Of a stretch of DNA of 64,000 nucleotides, positions 33,890 through 45,400 are shown piece after piece. The translations under genes and the position numbers were made by a program. Under the pieces are notes generated by a model, which ran no database searches, was not told the DNA's origin, and worked only from the letters and a program-made list of their open reading frames with translations. Position 1 is the stretch's first letter, and every line of letters starts with the position of its first letter. The stretch is from NCBI GenBank assembly GCA_026874595.1, contig CM049309.1:41743079-41807078 (forward strand), written 5' to 3'. The stretch comes from Sipunculus nudus. Lineage: Eukaryota; Annelida; Sipuncula; Golfingiida; Sipunculidae.

Positions 33890-35250
33890 GCCTGGGGTGG
33901 GTTACATAATGCAAGTGAAGGCTTTACTACTAGGTGGGCTAGATGTAAACAACACTTGACATGGTGTATGAAAACTTGAATAAAAGCTACTCTTTTCAAT
34001 CAATTCCTTAGAAATTTCAGATTTTAAAAGATTAAATCCTTATGTATAAATGCTGTGAAAATTAAATCAACAGTGCTTACAGAAAAAAAACATGCCATTG
34101 CCAAAGTTGGACAAAATTTAGGGTATTGATTTTTTATTTAAGCTAATAACTTGAAAAAATTTGCAAAATTCAGATATAATTTTGGGTAAATAATCGAATC
34201 TTGATTAAATAAAGTTATATTCCTGACAAAAAGTCTTCAGCTTCAGCAATTCTCATCTAAGGTGAGTAAATATATTTCTTGATTTTTAAAAAAGTGCATT
34301 ATGTTTGGGCCCATAACTTAAAAAAAATACACAATACTGACATCATTTCTGGCATGTGCATAGCGAATGTATAGAAAAATATGTATATTATATATGATCA
34401 AAGTCAGATCATTGGTTTTGATATGAGGCAGTCTTAAAGTGTAACAATGGGTTTTTAATGGAAAAATGAAGTTTTTCATTGATATCTCGAAGGAATTAAG
34501 TCCTAGTGACCAAATTCTTGGCATGGTAGGGGATTTGGGAGAAATCCAACTGTATGCCAAATTTAAGGAACTCAGAGCTGAAGCTCGGGAGCTGAGCTCT
34601 AGCAAACTGCATAACACTAGCAATATGTGACATGGTGCTTGAAAACTTGATTAAAATCTACAGTTTTTGATCAACTGGTTTCAAATTTTTGGTGTTAACA
34701 GTTGAAATGCTAACAAAAACATGCTGTGAAAATTAAATCCACAGCAGTTACAGCAAAAAAACGTGCCATGGTCAAAGTTGGGCAAAATTTAAGGTACCAA
34801 TTTTTTATTTTTGCTAATATTTAAAAAAATTTAAAAGATTTTGATCTTATTTTTGGTATACAATTTAATTTTGATTAATAAAAGTAATATTACTGGAAAA
34901 AAAGTGCTTAGCTTTAACAAGTTTTGTGTTAAGTGATAAAATTTCTTTCCTGATTATTTACAAAATGCATTATGTTTGGGCCTATAACTTTTTCAAATTA
35001 TACAATACAGACCTAATTTCTGGCATGTACATAGAAATTATATAGAGGAAATATGAGGAAAAACAGATGAGTGGTTTTGATATTAGGCAGTCCTGAAGTG
35101 TGAAAATAGGTTTTTAATAAAAAAATTGAGGTTTTTTCCTTAATTTCTCAAAGGAATGAAGTCGCAAAGACCCAGTTTTCGGCTTGGTAGGAGATCTTGG
35201 GAACATCTAACATTATGCTGAATTTTGGATTCCTAGGTCTTACGGTTTCA
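33890..35250. repeat. Nested internal repeat pair, second dimer
   Basis: Second copy of the dimer at 31660-33090. The segment around 34600-34800 is nearly identical to 32430-32630. The gap between dimers (33100-33890) is AT-rich unrelated DNA with a G-run near 33818. Confidence 0.75.
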
Positions 35251-36043
35251 AAACGTGCCACATCTACGGACGGACGGACGGACGGACAGACGGACAGACA
35301 GACGGACGGACGACGGACCACGACTATAGCTCAGATGACTTATAGTCAGCTGAGCTAAAAATGTATCGATCGAACTTTAACTTTATAAATGACGCGAAGT
35401 CTTAAATAAGTAATGTTGCTCCAAGTTGTATAAATAGTAATTACAGAAAAAGAAAAAAGAAATGTTCTAGCTCCTTTCATTTGGATGTTCTGAACAGTAA
35501 CAACTGCAGCACAATTTCTAAAACGGTCCTTTCGCGCATCTCACGTGTGTGTGTGTGTGGGGGGGGGGGGGGGTGCTTCAAGTCCTGCTACAAGGACTAC
35601 ACAAGATTTACTGCTGAAAGCTCTTCCATACAATCTGCTGACACATGAACAACTAAAGATAATTTTGTGACAACAACCGCCTTTTCCAAAATATTCACTT
35701 TTATTTCAAATTCATAAACATTATAAATAAAATGCACCTTAATGAAACCTAATTTAAGATAAAATCAAAATAATGAAAAAGAACGTGGTTAGCTTGTTAT
35801 TTAATAAATTATATATTTAACAAATGATACAAGATAAATGAAAATACTTTCTTAATTGTTTGACACACCTTGTCACCTATCTGTTAGTCATAAATGTTTT
35901 GATTCGGGACCAGTTACAGTTTAATCTTTCTTAATTAGTATTTAAAGAGTGTCTATTCCATAAGGATTATATAATGGTGGTAAAAGAATTAGTGGGACTC
36001 CTACACATGGAAAAATACAATTAATAGTCTGGGATTCGGACTT

Positions 36044-37360
36044 AGAATTCTTATACATGGTAGACCCTTATGGTCTGGTGGTCACAGCTCCCATACCTGG
36101 CAAAATGTGTGTGCACGTGTGGGGGGGGGGGGGGGGGGGGGTTGGCCTAGGGCTATAGCTGTGACTCTCAGACCTTGAAGAAATTTATTACTTGCACAGG
36201 AACGAGTCCTTTGTCCTGAACTACAGATCTGTCTATCCTCAAGGACATGGAATCATACAAAATGAGGAAGTTATATATCGACAGGTTTTGCACTACCAAT
36301 TCTGGTACACACAACCTTGCTTTAACAACAGTCTACGATAATTTGTTACACTGCAGTTTACATGACATATAGCTACTATTTACATGACTGACATTGACCA
36401 TATGATTCAATGCTGGTACGGTAGTACCATCACGGACACTAAATTTACCTGAAGACAAACACATCTAAGGATTTCTACCCTATGAATTCGACATTTCTCA
36501 TGTCTGCTATAGGCAGGTATATCAATTTTCATAATCAAAACCATCAGTATTTTCAGATTGATCCTATAATCTAACCTTGCATACATTATACCAATCAATG
36601 TTTCCTGCAGCTGTTACCATGAGGAATTGTAAAATCAGAATTTCGATGTTGATGTTTTTAGACTCTATGAATGCTTTAAAACCCTATTTTATTATCTCCA
36701 GGGCTTCTTCCAGTGTTACAAATAGGCCTTTGACAATGTTCCCTTTATGCCCACTGTGAAACAATGATCACTGTTCAATTAAATCCTGCCTATCTCCCTC
36801 CAAGGTAGAACCAAATAGACTAAATTACATGTACTTGCACTCTCTAGCTAAAACTGTACCTACCAAACATCAGTACTTTACCTGGACTAAGAAAAGGCTC
36901 TGAATGTCTTGGATGATGCATGTGATAAATATGACATCTTTAATTCAGCATTTTACTCTGATAACAATAAAAATCTCTAGATAAATCAATAAATAAAACA
37001 GAAAGCAGACCCATAAAAACTTCAGTAATCATTGCTAGACAAATACAAGACAAGGATGCTAATAAATACATTATGTCAAAGATTATTTTTTTATTATTTA
37101 ATAATTTATATTATTTTTAAACAACAAGCTCATTGTTTATATATAAAAGTATGTGTATATAATTAACATCAATGAAGCTCTTGTTTAAATTTTCACGTAT
37201 AACCCTTTCATAAAACAATACAAACTAATTTTGCTTTGGTTTAAAAAAGGGTTTGTATGTTCACAAAACAATTCAAAGCATTTCTTTCTTATTAAAAAAT
37301 TCCTGGATATGAGAAAGATTCAAACAATTTTCTATCAAAATTATTATATCCATACACTTT
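36044..37360. other. Intergenic DNA, no gene seen
   Basis: Contains a 20-nt G-run at about 36121-36140. Otherwise it is AT-rich unique sequence with no exon, RNA gene or repeat that I recognise. Confidence 0.5.
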
Positions 37361-37432
37361 CTCTGGTTGTACCCTAGTGGTTACAGCACTGGATTCTGAA
37401 GCTAGAGGTATACAGTTCAAATCCCACCAGAG
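37361..37432 (+). mobile_element. tRNA-Gln(CTG)-like pseudogene or SINE head
   Basis: 72 nt with perfectly complementary 7-nt ends (CTCTGGT, ACCAGAG). The internal A-box-like TAGTGGTTA, an anticodon loop TTCTGAA closed by 4 of 5 stem pairs, and the B-box-like AGTTCAAATCC are present. The D and T stems do not pair, so it is not a functional tRNA. Confidence 0.45.
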
Positions 37433-38163
37433 CCCTGAAGGAAAAACCTGACATCTTAATATAACATAAGATATTTGATCTAATATCTTAACAATAGCAG
37501 CAGATAAGTCTCCTGGATTATTCCAAGAGCTGCACATATAAAACAACAAAAACATATCAATCTGATATAATGAAATAAAATTAAAAAAAAAAAACTGGTG
37601 TGAATGCTTCCAACCAATTCTGATTTGAATTACAAAACCACTGCAGAATGCATGACATACGTCTGCATATAATTATTCAGCATATATAAAATATATTTTT
37701 GCACATTAACAAAGTGTTTGGTACAATCAGTGAACTGATTTACTTTTCATGTCCATGTGAATAAAAAAACAACTTTTATCCTTTTTACCTGTACAGCTCA
37801 ATGCTCAAAGCAATTTTGCAGTTAAGGGGTAGTGCCATATATTCTCCACTTAAGCTTTGTTCAACATTGTAACATTTTTTAACCTAGTGAATCATGAAAC
37901 CTACACAATACAGACATCCACAGAACTGTATGGACCATCACACTCTTACTTGGATACTAACATGGTGTCCACTACAGATTGGTGGTCATATTCAACAAAT
38001 GACTGTATTTCTTTGCAGTAATAACCAGTGATACACAACCACCATAACAAAACACATAAATGATAATCAAGACTTATATGTTTCACTGAAAACTGAACAC
38101 ACACAAATTAGGATAACAATACGAGAACAATGGGATACCTTTGGGCAAGATCATTGTTATTTA

Positions 38164-38432
38164 CAGTAACTACCACTTTTGCTTCTCAGCGCCATCTAGT
38201 ATTCAAATGTTGCATGATATAGAAGTTTATGATATGTATCTTTTTCAATTTAACTTAAGCTTTAATCATATTTCAGCTTAGCATAGTGAAACATTATGAA
38301 TTCTGGTTGGCAGTCCACTCAAATGTATAAGAATATACAAAGAAATTATCCAGTTTTAATGCCAAACTCAAGTGTGATGTGTTTCACTAAATGAACACAA
38401 GATGGCGCTGAGATGCAATAGTGGTTTTACTG
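38164..38432. mobile_element. Tc1/mariner-type MITE, 269 bp
   Basis: Flanked by TA on each side. It begins CAGTAACTACCAC and ends GTGGTTTTACTG. Inverted repeats extend about 36 bp, sharing TCTCAGCGCCATCT and its complement. CAGT ends and a TA target are typical of the Tc1/mariner superfamily. No transposase frame. Confidence 0.75.
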
Positions 38433-41113
38433 TAATTAATAATGAAGACATATTTTGAGATACTAACTGGTTTGTTATATACTCAACTTAGAAGCTCTCA
38501 CAGGTACTGAAGGAGAACAAAGTGTAAGTACTGGTAAATCTAGCCTAATACTAGTGTCCTTGCTTCAATCCACTGTCTGTAGATTTTTACTGGGACTATA
38601 AATCTATCAGCTGACTTATTGGATCAACATGCCTACATTACCTTTTTCAAAAACTCATTTGCAAAACTTTATTTGCAAGTGAAATATATAAAATACACTA
38701 GCATTGAAGAGGTGTCTAAATCCACTACATAAAGGTTTCATATCCATTTCACAGGTCTTGTGCGGGAACAAATTAATATATTGAAATTATTTTGAAGCAA
38801 CATGTTGGATTTGGTTACACTAAAAATATTTGCCTCAAAACAGTTAAAAAACAGATCAGATGTTTACTATATTAAAGAAAGTTTGCTCAATATGAGGAAA
38901 GAATAGTGTTTTTTTAATGTACCTAGCTTGGTGTATATTCTGTGAAAATCTATCCTACTAAGGCCACTTTAATTTTTTTTAATAGTCTCACTTAGTAGTT
39001 ACAAATACTTAGCAGTATGTAACTGAGTAAGCCTGTGTGAAAGCTCTTCAATGACCAGTTCAGGTGTCTGTATCACTAAGGTAAGTTTGGACTTAAAACT
39101 CATTAAAAAATATTTAAGTAAAAAATTGATAACCTGATCAAAAATTTTTCTATAACAGATGCAAGAATTCTCTTTACTGTACAAAATTAGGGTTACAGTT
39201 GACCTTTAAAAAGTTTTTTTTTGTTTGTGACAATTTGCCTCACCCCATGGGACTTCTGTATCAATAATTCATATCATATATTCTACACACACAGAACAGA
39301 TTTACAAGTACAGCTGCATTTTTTGTTTACCAACATTAAAGGCCAACAAAATATGATTGCATGCAAAGTCTGTCAGAGCTATTTCTATAAGTAGAAAAGG
39401 CTTTAATTCCTGACAAAGAATTTTTATCTGAGGCCAAGTGACCTTGTTAAGTGTTCACCTCTGCTAGCTTTTTTTTTTTGTATGTGCAAGCATAATTGCT
39501 TGTTATCAATAGTGCACAGATGCAACCAGTTTAATTGTATGAAAGAAAACTACCAATCAATGATACAATAAATTGTTGGACACACCATTAGTGTACACAC
39601 AGCAAGAGTTTATAGTCCAGAGAAATAAAGTGCCTCTGTGTGCATGCTGGACCAAAAATTAAATTTATAAATGAAAAAATGAAACAGAAATAAAATACTA
39701 AACCACAACCTAGAAAGTTAAACATGAGATTATCCACCTTCACAGGTGTCTGAAAATGATTTAAGAAGCAAATACCTTAAATTATACTGGAAAAGGTACC
39801 TCAACTCCAGACTGCTTCACCCTTAATGGTGTATGTACATATTAGAATATATTACTGAGAAGTTCACATAAGAAGTTTTATATTACTTGGATAACATTAC
39901 CAACAAGCAAACTTTCCTAATATCTTCTGTTACAGAACTCAAAAGCATGAGCAAGGAATAATATATAAGAATTGGTTGAGCTGATGATTTAATTCTAATT
40001 TAAACTGATTGATTTAAACAGTTCCCCACTGACACATTTTTGCACCATCTGGTAAAATAAGACCTTGCTGTCCTCTAAGAATAAAATAAAGTCATGAAAG
40101 TATATCATGCGATGTTATATACATCATAATCATAAAATTTGACACAGGTGTTACAAATTCTTATCTATATACCCCAGAAACCTAGTTTAAAGATAAGTCA
40201 AATAGTGTACTGATTCTTCTAATGATTTAATAATTTATAAAAAAAAAATATATGTGATACTGGTTGGTTAATTAAAGATTACATATAACATCAAATAATC
40301 ACTTTGGTAAATGCTGTACTCAGATATATCAGTTGGGTACATATTAATACTCCTTGCTTTAACCCCCTTTTATTTATGAAAAAGAAGTTACCTATGCACC
40401 TTGATCCCTAACAAAAGGCAAAAAATGGTACAAAACAGGTTCTGTACACTATAGGTTGGCTAATACCAAAGAGGTTACAGATCTCCTCCTCGCTATACAA
40501 AGTCACAAGGGGTATTACTTCAGATCAAGGTCTTTGAATATCAAATGAAAGTTCAAAATAAATCTATATGTATGTAACAGTAAGGAATGACTTACACAGT
40601 CATCATACTTATTCTACCTGACCATATACAAATGTTAACCAAGTGTTAATGTAATTGAAGATACTGATAAATCTAAGACATATTTCAGTGCTTTAATCTC
40701 TAATAGTTTCACCCTGTGTTCAAATAGATACAGATATGGATACATCTAGTGTATAGCTTGCTGTAATGCTGTAACTTTATGGATACTATGTCCACATTAA
40801 TTCATGTACAAAAATGTCAAACACCAAATGTTGAACTATCATTAAAATGTCATAACTGAGGACCTTAAAACATTGTACAAGCTACCAAAAATTACTACAG
40901 CATATGATAAACATTATTTTATAGACTTCTATCTGTATATGGATTCTGTGGTGCAGCTTGCAACATAAAATTTCAATATTCATATCTGTATCCATAAATA
41001 TTACCTATAATGATGGAAGTGTTACCACTTGGTCACTGTCCACACTGGTTAGAGATTATGTCATTTACATAGGATACCAAAAAACTAAAGACAAATGGGC
41101 AATCTATATTATA

Positions 41114-41305
41114 ACAATGGTTCTTCGGCCGAATTTCATAGGAATCCTTAAAATATGCTGGGTTTAAAGAAGTCTGAATATCTGTAGAAAAAATCATGCA
41201 ATAATCAACAATGGTTCTTCTTTGGCTGAATATCATAGGAATCCTTAAAATATGCTGGGTTTAAAGAAGTCTGAATATCTGTATAAAATATCATGCAATA
41301 TTCAT
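41114..41305. repeat. Tandem duplication, ~94-bp unit, two copies
   Basis: Copies begin ACAATGGTTCTTC at 41114 and 41208. They share ATAGGAATCCTTAAAATATG and TTTAAAGAAGTCTGAATATC, with few differences. Confidence 0.9.
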
Positions 41306-41779
41306 TATTTTTAACACATCATGAAGCAGATCTACAGAAATCTCTGTGAGGTTACGGTCACCCCCTGCAGCCAGCACTGTTGCCTACTTATGACAAAATG
41401 AGATCATGATATAGATTTAATCACAACCTAGACTGGTTTCTTCATCTACATATCCCTTTGACTTGTCTCTGCCTTTTTCATACCTTATCTTCGACTGGTC
41501 TCTGCCTTGATTTCTCAAACGTAACAAGTGGGCAATTTAGCCTGTTGGCTATGGACACATTAAGTGTTTTAACTGTGTTAAATGATATAAGCATATATAT
41601 GTTAAATAAACGAGCTAATCTATTGGCAGTGGGAATGGCTATTAATGACCAAATGTCATATATGCCTGAAATAAATTACTATAATATTGGTTAGTAAATC
41701 CATTATTCTTGCATTAATTACAATAAGTAAATAATCCAGTGCAATCTGTGTCTATGCTACCTATCTAAGCTATCTCCAT

Positions 41780-41785
41780 TTTATT
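41780..41785 (-). terminator. Candidate poly(A) signal of gene 2
   Basis: The plus-strand TTTATT reads AATAAA on the minus strand, about 510 nt beyond the TAG of gene 2. It is one of several possible signals in this AT-rich DNA. Confidence 0.3.
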
Positions 41786-42294
41786 TGTGCATTTTCCTAG
41801 TTAATGGTGAATTTTTGTTTGGGCACAAACCCCAACCATGTCCCATTTTCATTTAAATCCTACATATTGTGTTAAAGTAAAAGTCCACACATTCTCTGAC
41901 ACCATGCAGCCTTACAGTATCAATGTCACCTGACTGATATGGAAAGGGTCAAGTTTTTGCCTAACAGAGTTTAGTGCAAGGCAGTGCTATATACTGGAAG
42001 ACCAAAGATATATCTCCCAAAAGGTGTGTAGATTTCATATTTCATGATTTCTGTTAGACTTCCAAGTACACATATGCATGTCTAGAAATTGGGCCATAGT
42101 GACCTAATTTACTTTTCAAAGAAGAGTTAGCAAAGAACTTCCTGTATGTCATATTAGAAGTTTCTAGCTCTTATATCAGTGAAAAAAATCAAGTTGATAT
42201 TATATTACATGGTGTACAAGTGAGGCAAAGCTGGCTGCAGAGGCATATAAAACATGTGTGGGCCTTTTTTAATGCTTACATTAACAGTAGAAAA

Positions 42295-42402
42295 CTAATT
42301 CCCATTAAGTATCAGAGTTTCTCTTGTGACTGTTGAACATGCATCTTCGTCATCTTCACTGAATGCCCTGTTATCGTTCTTTCCCAGGATTGGGTTTCTC
42401 AT
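42295..42402 (-). CDS. Gene 2 last exon: acidic cytoplasmic tail, stop
   Basis: Reads [14 protein letters not shown], then [19 protein letters not shown] and ends GN before TAG. It has an acidic cluster with a casein-kinase-2-like serine (SEDD) but no NPxY or YxxPhi motif. NPIL follows the splice junction. Acceptor CATTTCAG, phase 0. Confidence 0.85.
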   Translation of the reverse strand: MRNPILGKNDNRAFSEDDEDACSTVTRETLILNGN

Positions 42403-45400
42403 CTGAAATGAAATATTCATATGTTAAAAAAATCAGCAAACATCCCATTTATTTCAACCAAATTTGAATGTAATTATGGGTTGCAAAGTTGAATTATTAA
42501 AGCTAGTTTAGTTGTTTTAAAAGCATATTACACATTTTCTGGTTGGTGTTATATGTTGTCCCCTAAAATAAACACCAGTTACCTGTTATACCTCAACTAT
42601 ACATAAAAGCTATGGATTCATTATATATTCATACCTCTATTCTAGAAACCTAGTCACAGTGAAATTATTTCAGGTTCGGAAGAGAGCGTGCCAAAATCTG
42701 ACTGAATGTCAAGTTAGAAGTTTCTAGTTGATATATGAGAGGATGAGGAAGTTTAAATGTACCCTAAAACAGCAGGGGTAATTACATCCATGTGAAGACA
42801 ATCTTTATGTAATCTTGTGTGGAAAATGTAGTCACATCTCACAGGGAAGTACTGATAGTAACAAGTATAATAATATCTCTAATGGCAGTTCTAGTTACTG
42901 TAAACATATGTCACAGGGAAATACTGATAATTACAAGTGTAATAATGTCTCATATGGCAGTTCTAGTTACTTTTATCATATGTCACAGGAAAATACTGAT
43001 AATAACAAGTGTAATAATGTCTTATATGGCAGTTCTAGTTACTGTAAACATATGTCACAGGGTAGTACTGACAAGTGTTACAATGTCTCATATGGCATCT
43101 TTAGTTAGTGTAATCATGTCTCACAGGGCAGTACTAGCAAGTGTAACAATGTCTCCCATGGCATTACTAGTTAGTGTAATCATATCTCACAGGGCAGTAC
43201 TGGCAAGTCAGAGGGTAAGTGTAATCATGTCTCTATTAGGTCAAATGATATGTAATCCACAATTGCATAACCATATATTTGCAGGAACAATTTTACTTAA
43301 TAATTAATACTATGTGTAGGCAAAAAAATGGCAATAATATTTGTGTCTGGAGTGCCAAATAATATCATGTCCTCTAAGGGTATATTATGTAATCCACATT
43401 GGCAATTGTAAATATGATGGCACATGCTGACACATTCTGTGTGATATACAATACAAGTTCAAAGTACATGCCAAACATTTCCAGTTAATAACAAAAACCA
43501 ATTAAACCACTTAAATTATTTCATTCTGTGTTGAAAGATTACTTACTTTAAAAGTGAAAAACATTTACTTAAGACTACATTTCAATAGATGAAAAACAAC
43601 ATACTTTTTTTAACCCAACTTGAATAGCCAATCATGAAAATTAAGATATTATTAACGGACTTGCTCAAGCAAACCATTGTCTGAGATATTAGAAATTTAA
43701 AATTAAACAAAAGCATGCTTTAATGCTAAATTAGAACTAAGACATGCGGTATTAAAGCAGCAAGTTAATTAAGCAGTACTAAACATGCAATTTTATTATC
43801 TAAAACTTGTATTGTCACTTTTAATAAAATAAACCTAGTATTGATGCACCTCTGAGTTCTAATATCATGCTTGTTAGCTCATGCACAGCTGCCATAAACT
43901 TATTACACACGAGCCACATTGACAAATTATCACTCAAGCTGCAGAAAAATCAGTCAAGCACAACAAGTATCCACTTCAACATACACAGGAAGTTTCACAA
44001 CTTCCTGTGAGGAGAAAAGTGGTGTGTTATTTGTTAGAAGTTCCTTTTCTGTCCTTAACTTTGCAATGGTCACTAACTCATACATTTTAATCATGATCAT
44101 GACAGATATATTATATTTGCAGCAGATCATCATGACTAAGTTACAACAAACTTCTGTGTTTTGTGATCACATGGAGCGTGTGGCATAATGGTTGGTGCAC
44201 TGAACTTGTGACCAGAAGGTTGTTGGTTCGCGTCCCAATCTGCCCGCTTTTCCGAATAAGACTCATAGCCGAGGTCTCTACCTTGTGAGCCTTTGTCGCC
44301 CATGAGGGAATGAGTACTGGTCAAACATGCCTGGCAAGCAAATTTAGTATATATAACCTTCAAGTGCCATGTGTGGCTGCCTGGTTCGAGGGAGCCAAGA
44401 AAAGCTACAAGAATGAACATTCTTGACAGACTAGGAAGGGAAAGTGTAAAGTCAGATGAGACTGACATTGTTGGTCGGTGATCTCAGACTATGAAACCCA
44501 ACCTTTAACTTTTTTTTATCACTGATACACAGGTCTTGTGTTATATTTATATCAATAAACAATCTTTCATGCCGTCTGGGAGAAAAATGCAGTACTACAT
44601 ATTCTAAATATAATGCATTAAAGCTCTCCCCCACTTAAAATGCATATTAAATTTAATTTCTAAGTTAATTTTGGGAAAGGTCTTCATGAAACTTACATAT
44701 GTACATACCTCCTTAATTATGCATACTGTATTTCAAAATTACAATATATTTGCAGCAAAAGACATATCTAATTTACCAAGTTACCAATTCTTAAGCTGGA
44801 GAGGGCCTTTCATTTAATATTTACTTATTGATATTTACTTGAGCCTGGCACCATGCTGTAATAAAAGGTTTGTGGCTTTCAACTGTTTCAATTCATCTGT
44901 CATTTCATCGGGACACACAAAAAGATTATATCATGAACATCTCCTGGTGGGATATTATGTTATGAAGTATGAACACCAGGTGGCATTAGCTATCAACCGG
45001 GGTAGGTTTTACCATGAAAATGCAGTTTTTTTAATTAGCTCAATAAAAATCATAAATATTTTTCTTGCTTAGCTGACCTACATATTCACTTTCAATATCA
45101 TAAATTGTACTTCAAAATAGGAAATATCTTGTACAAAGACAGTTCAACCTATATCATTACTATGATTACAATAAAACAGACAAGGAAATTAACCAAGAAC
45201 AAGGTCAATAGTTTGACTACAATAACTGGTCGTGTTTGACATTTAATTTCAGTGACTTCTATAAAGTTACCATAATTCCGGTGATTCCATAATTCAAGTC
45301 CCTCATAAGAGATATCCATATTTACATGAACATATCATACATTACACAATGCCTTTATCCAGAGATAGCTGGTGTGTACTATCCTGGTTTCTATGATGTG

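Larger units (their letters stand above)
30571..35356. mobile_element. ~4.8-kb insertion with short inverted ends and GGACGG tail
   Basis: The empty site is known from copy A. The insert starts ACAAGGGACCTATGGGTC and carries GCTCAGCTG at 30594-30602. It ends with a (GGAC/GGACA)n tract (35266-35309), overlapping hairpins (GACTATA...TATAGTC; TAGCTCAG...CTGAGCTA) and CAGCTGAGC at 35347-35355. A-rich AAAAA flanks both ends. There is no transposase frame, so it is non-autonomous. The interior contains nested repeats. Confidence 0.6.
30389..36043. repeat. Tandem duplication, copy B, interrupted by insertion
   Basis: The left part (to about 30570) and right part (from about 35360) together match copy A at high identity. 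Both end GGGATTCGGACTT. The ~4.8 kb between them is foreign to the duplicated unit, so the insertion came after the duplication. The (GT)n-G(n) tract here has a longer G-run (35560-35572). Confidence 0.85.
38433..42294. other. Intergenic DNA and possible 3' UTR of gene 2
   Basis: AT-rich and largely unique, with no exon on either strand that I could support. A ~94-bp tandem duplication lies at 41114-41305. On the minus strand AATAAA occurs at 41785-41780, about 510 bp past the stop codon of gene 2, so part of this stretch is probably its 3' UTR. Confidence 0.4.

Noticed and set aside
32157-34623. Three similar minus-strand frames sharing SPKSPTMPRIWSLGLN-like sequence
   Set aside because: They mirror the nested noncoding repeat dimers; frames end at different places and no protein family is recognised.
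36577-36759. Short plus-strand frame in the intergenic region
   Set aside because: 60 residues, no domain, no splice or promoter context.
42815-43307. Two overlapping plus-strand frames of 97 and 162 residues
   Set aside because: Both arise from the 69/60-bp tandem repeat, with a period divisible by three; no initiation context or domain.
44136-44468. 110-residue minus-strand frame
   Set aside because: Lies within the tRNA-derived SINE; no similarity to known proteins.
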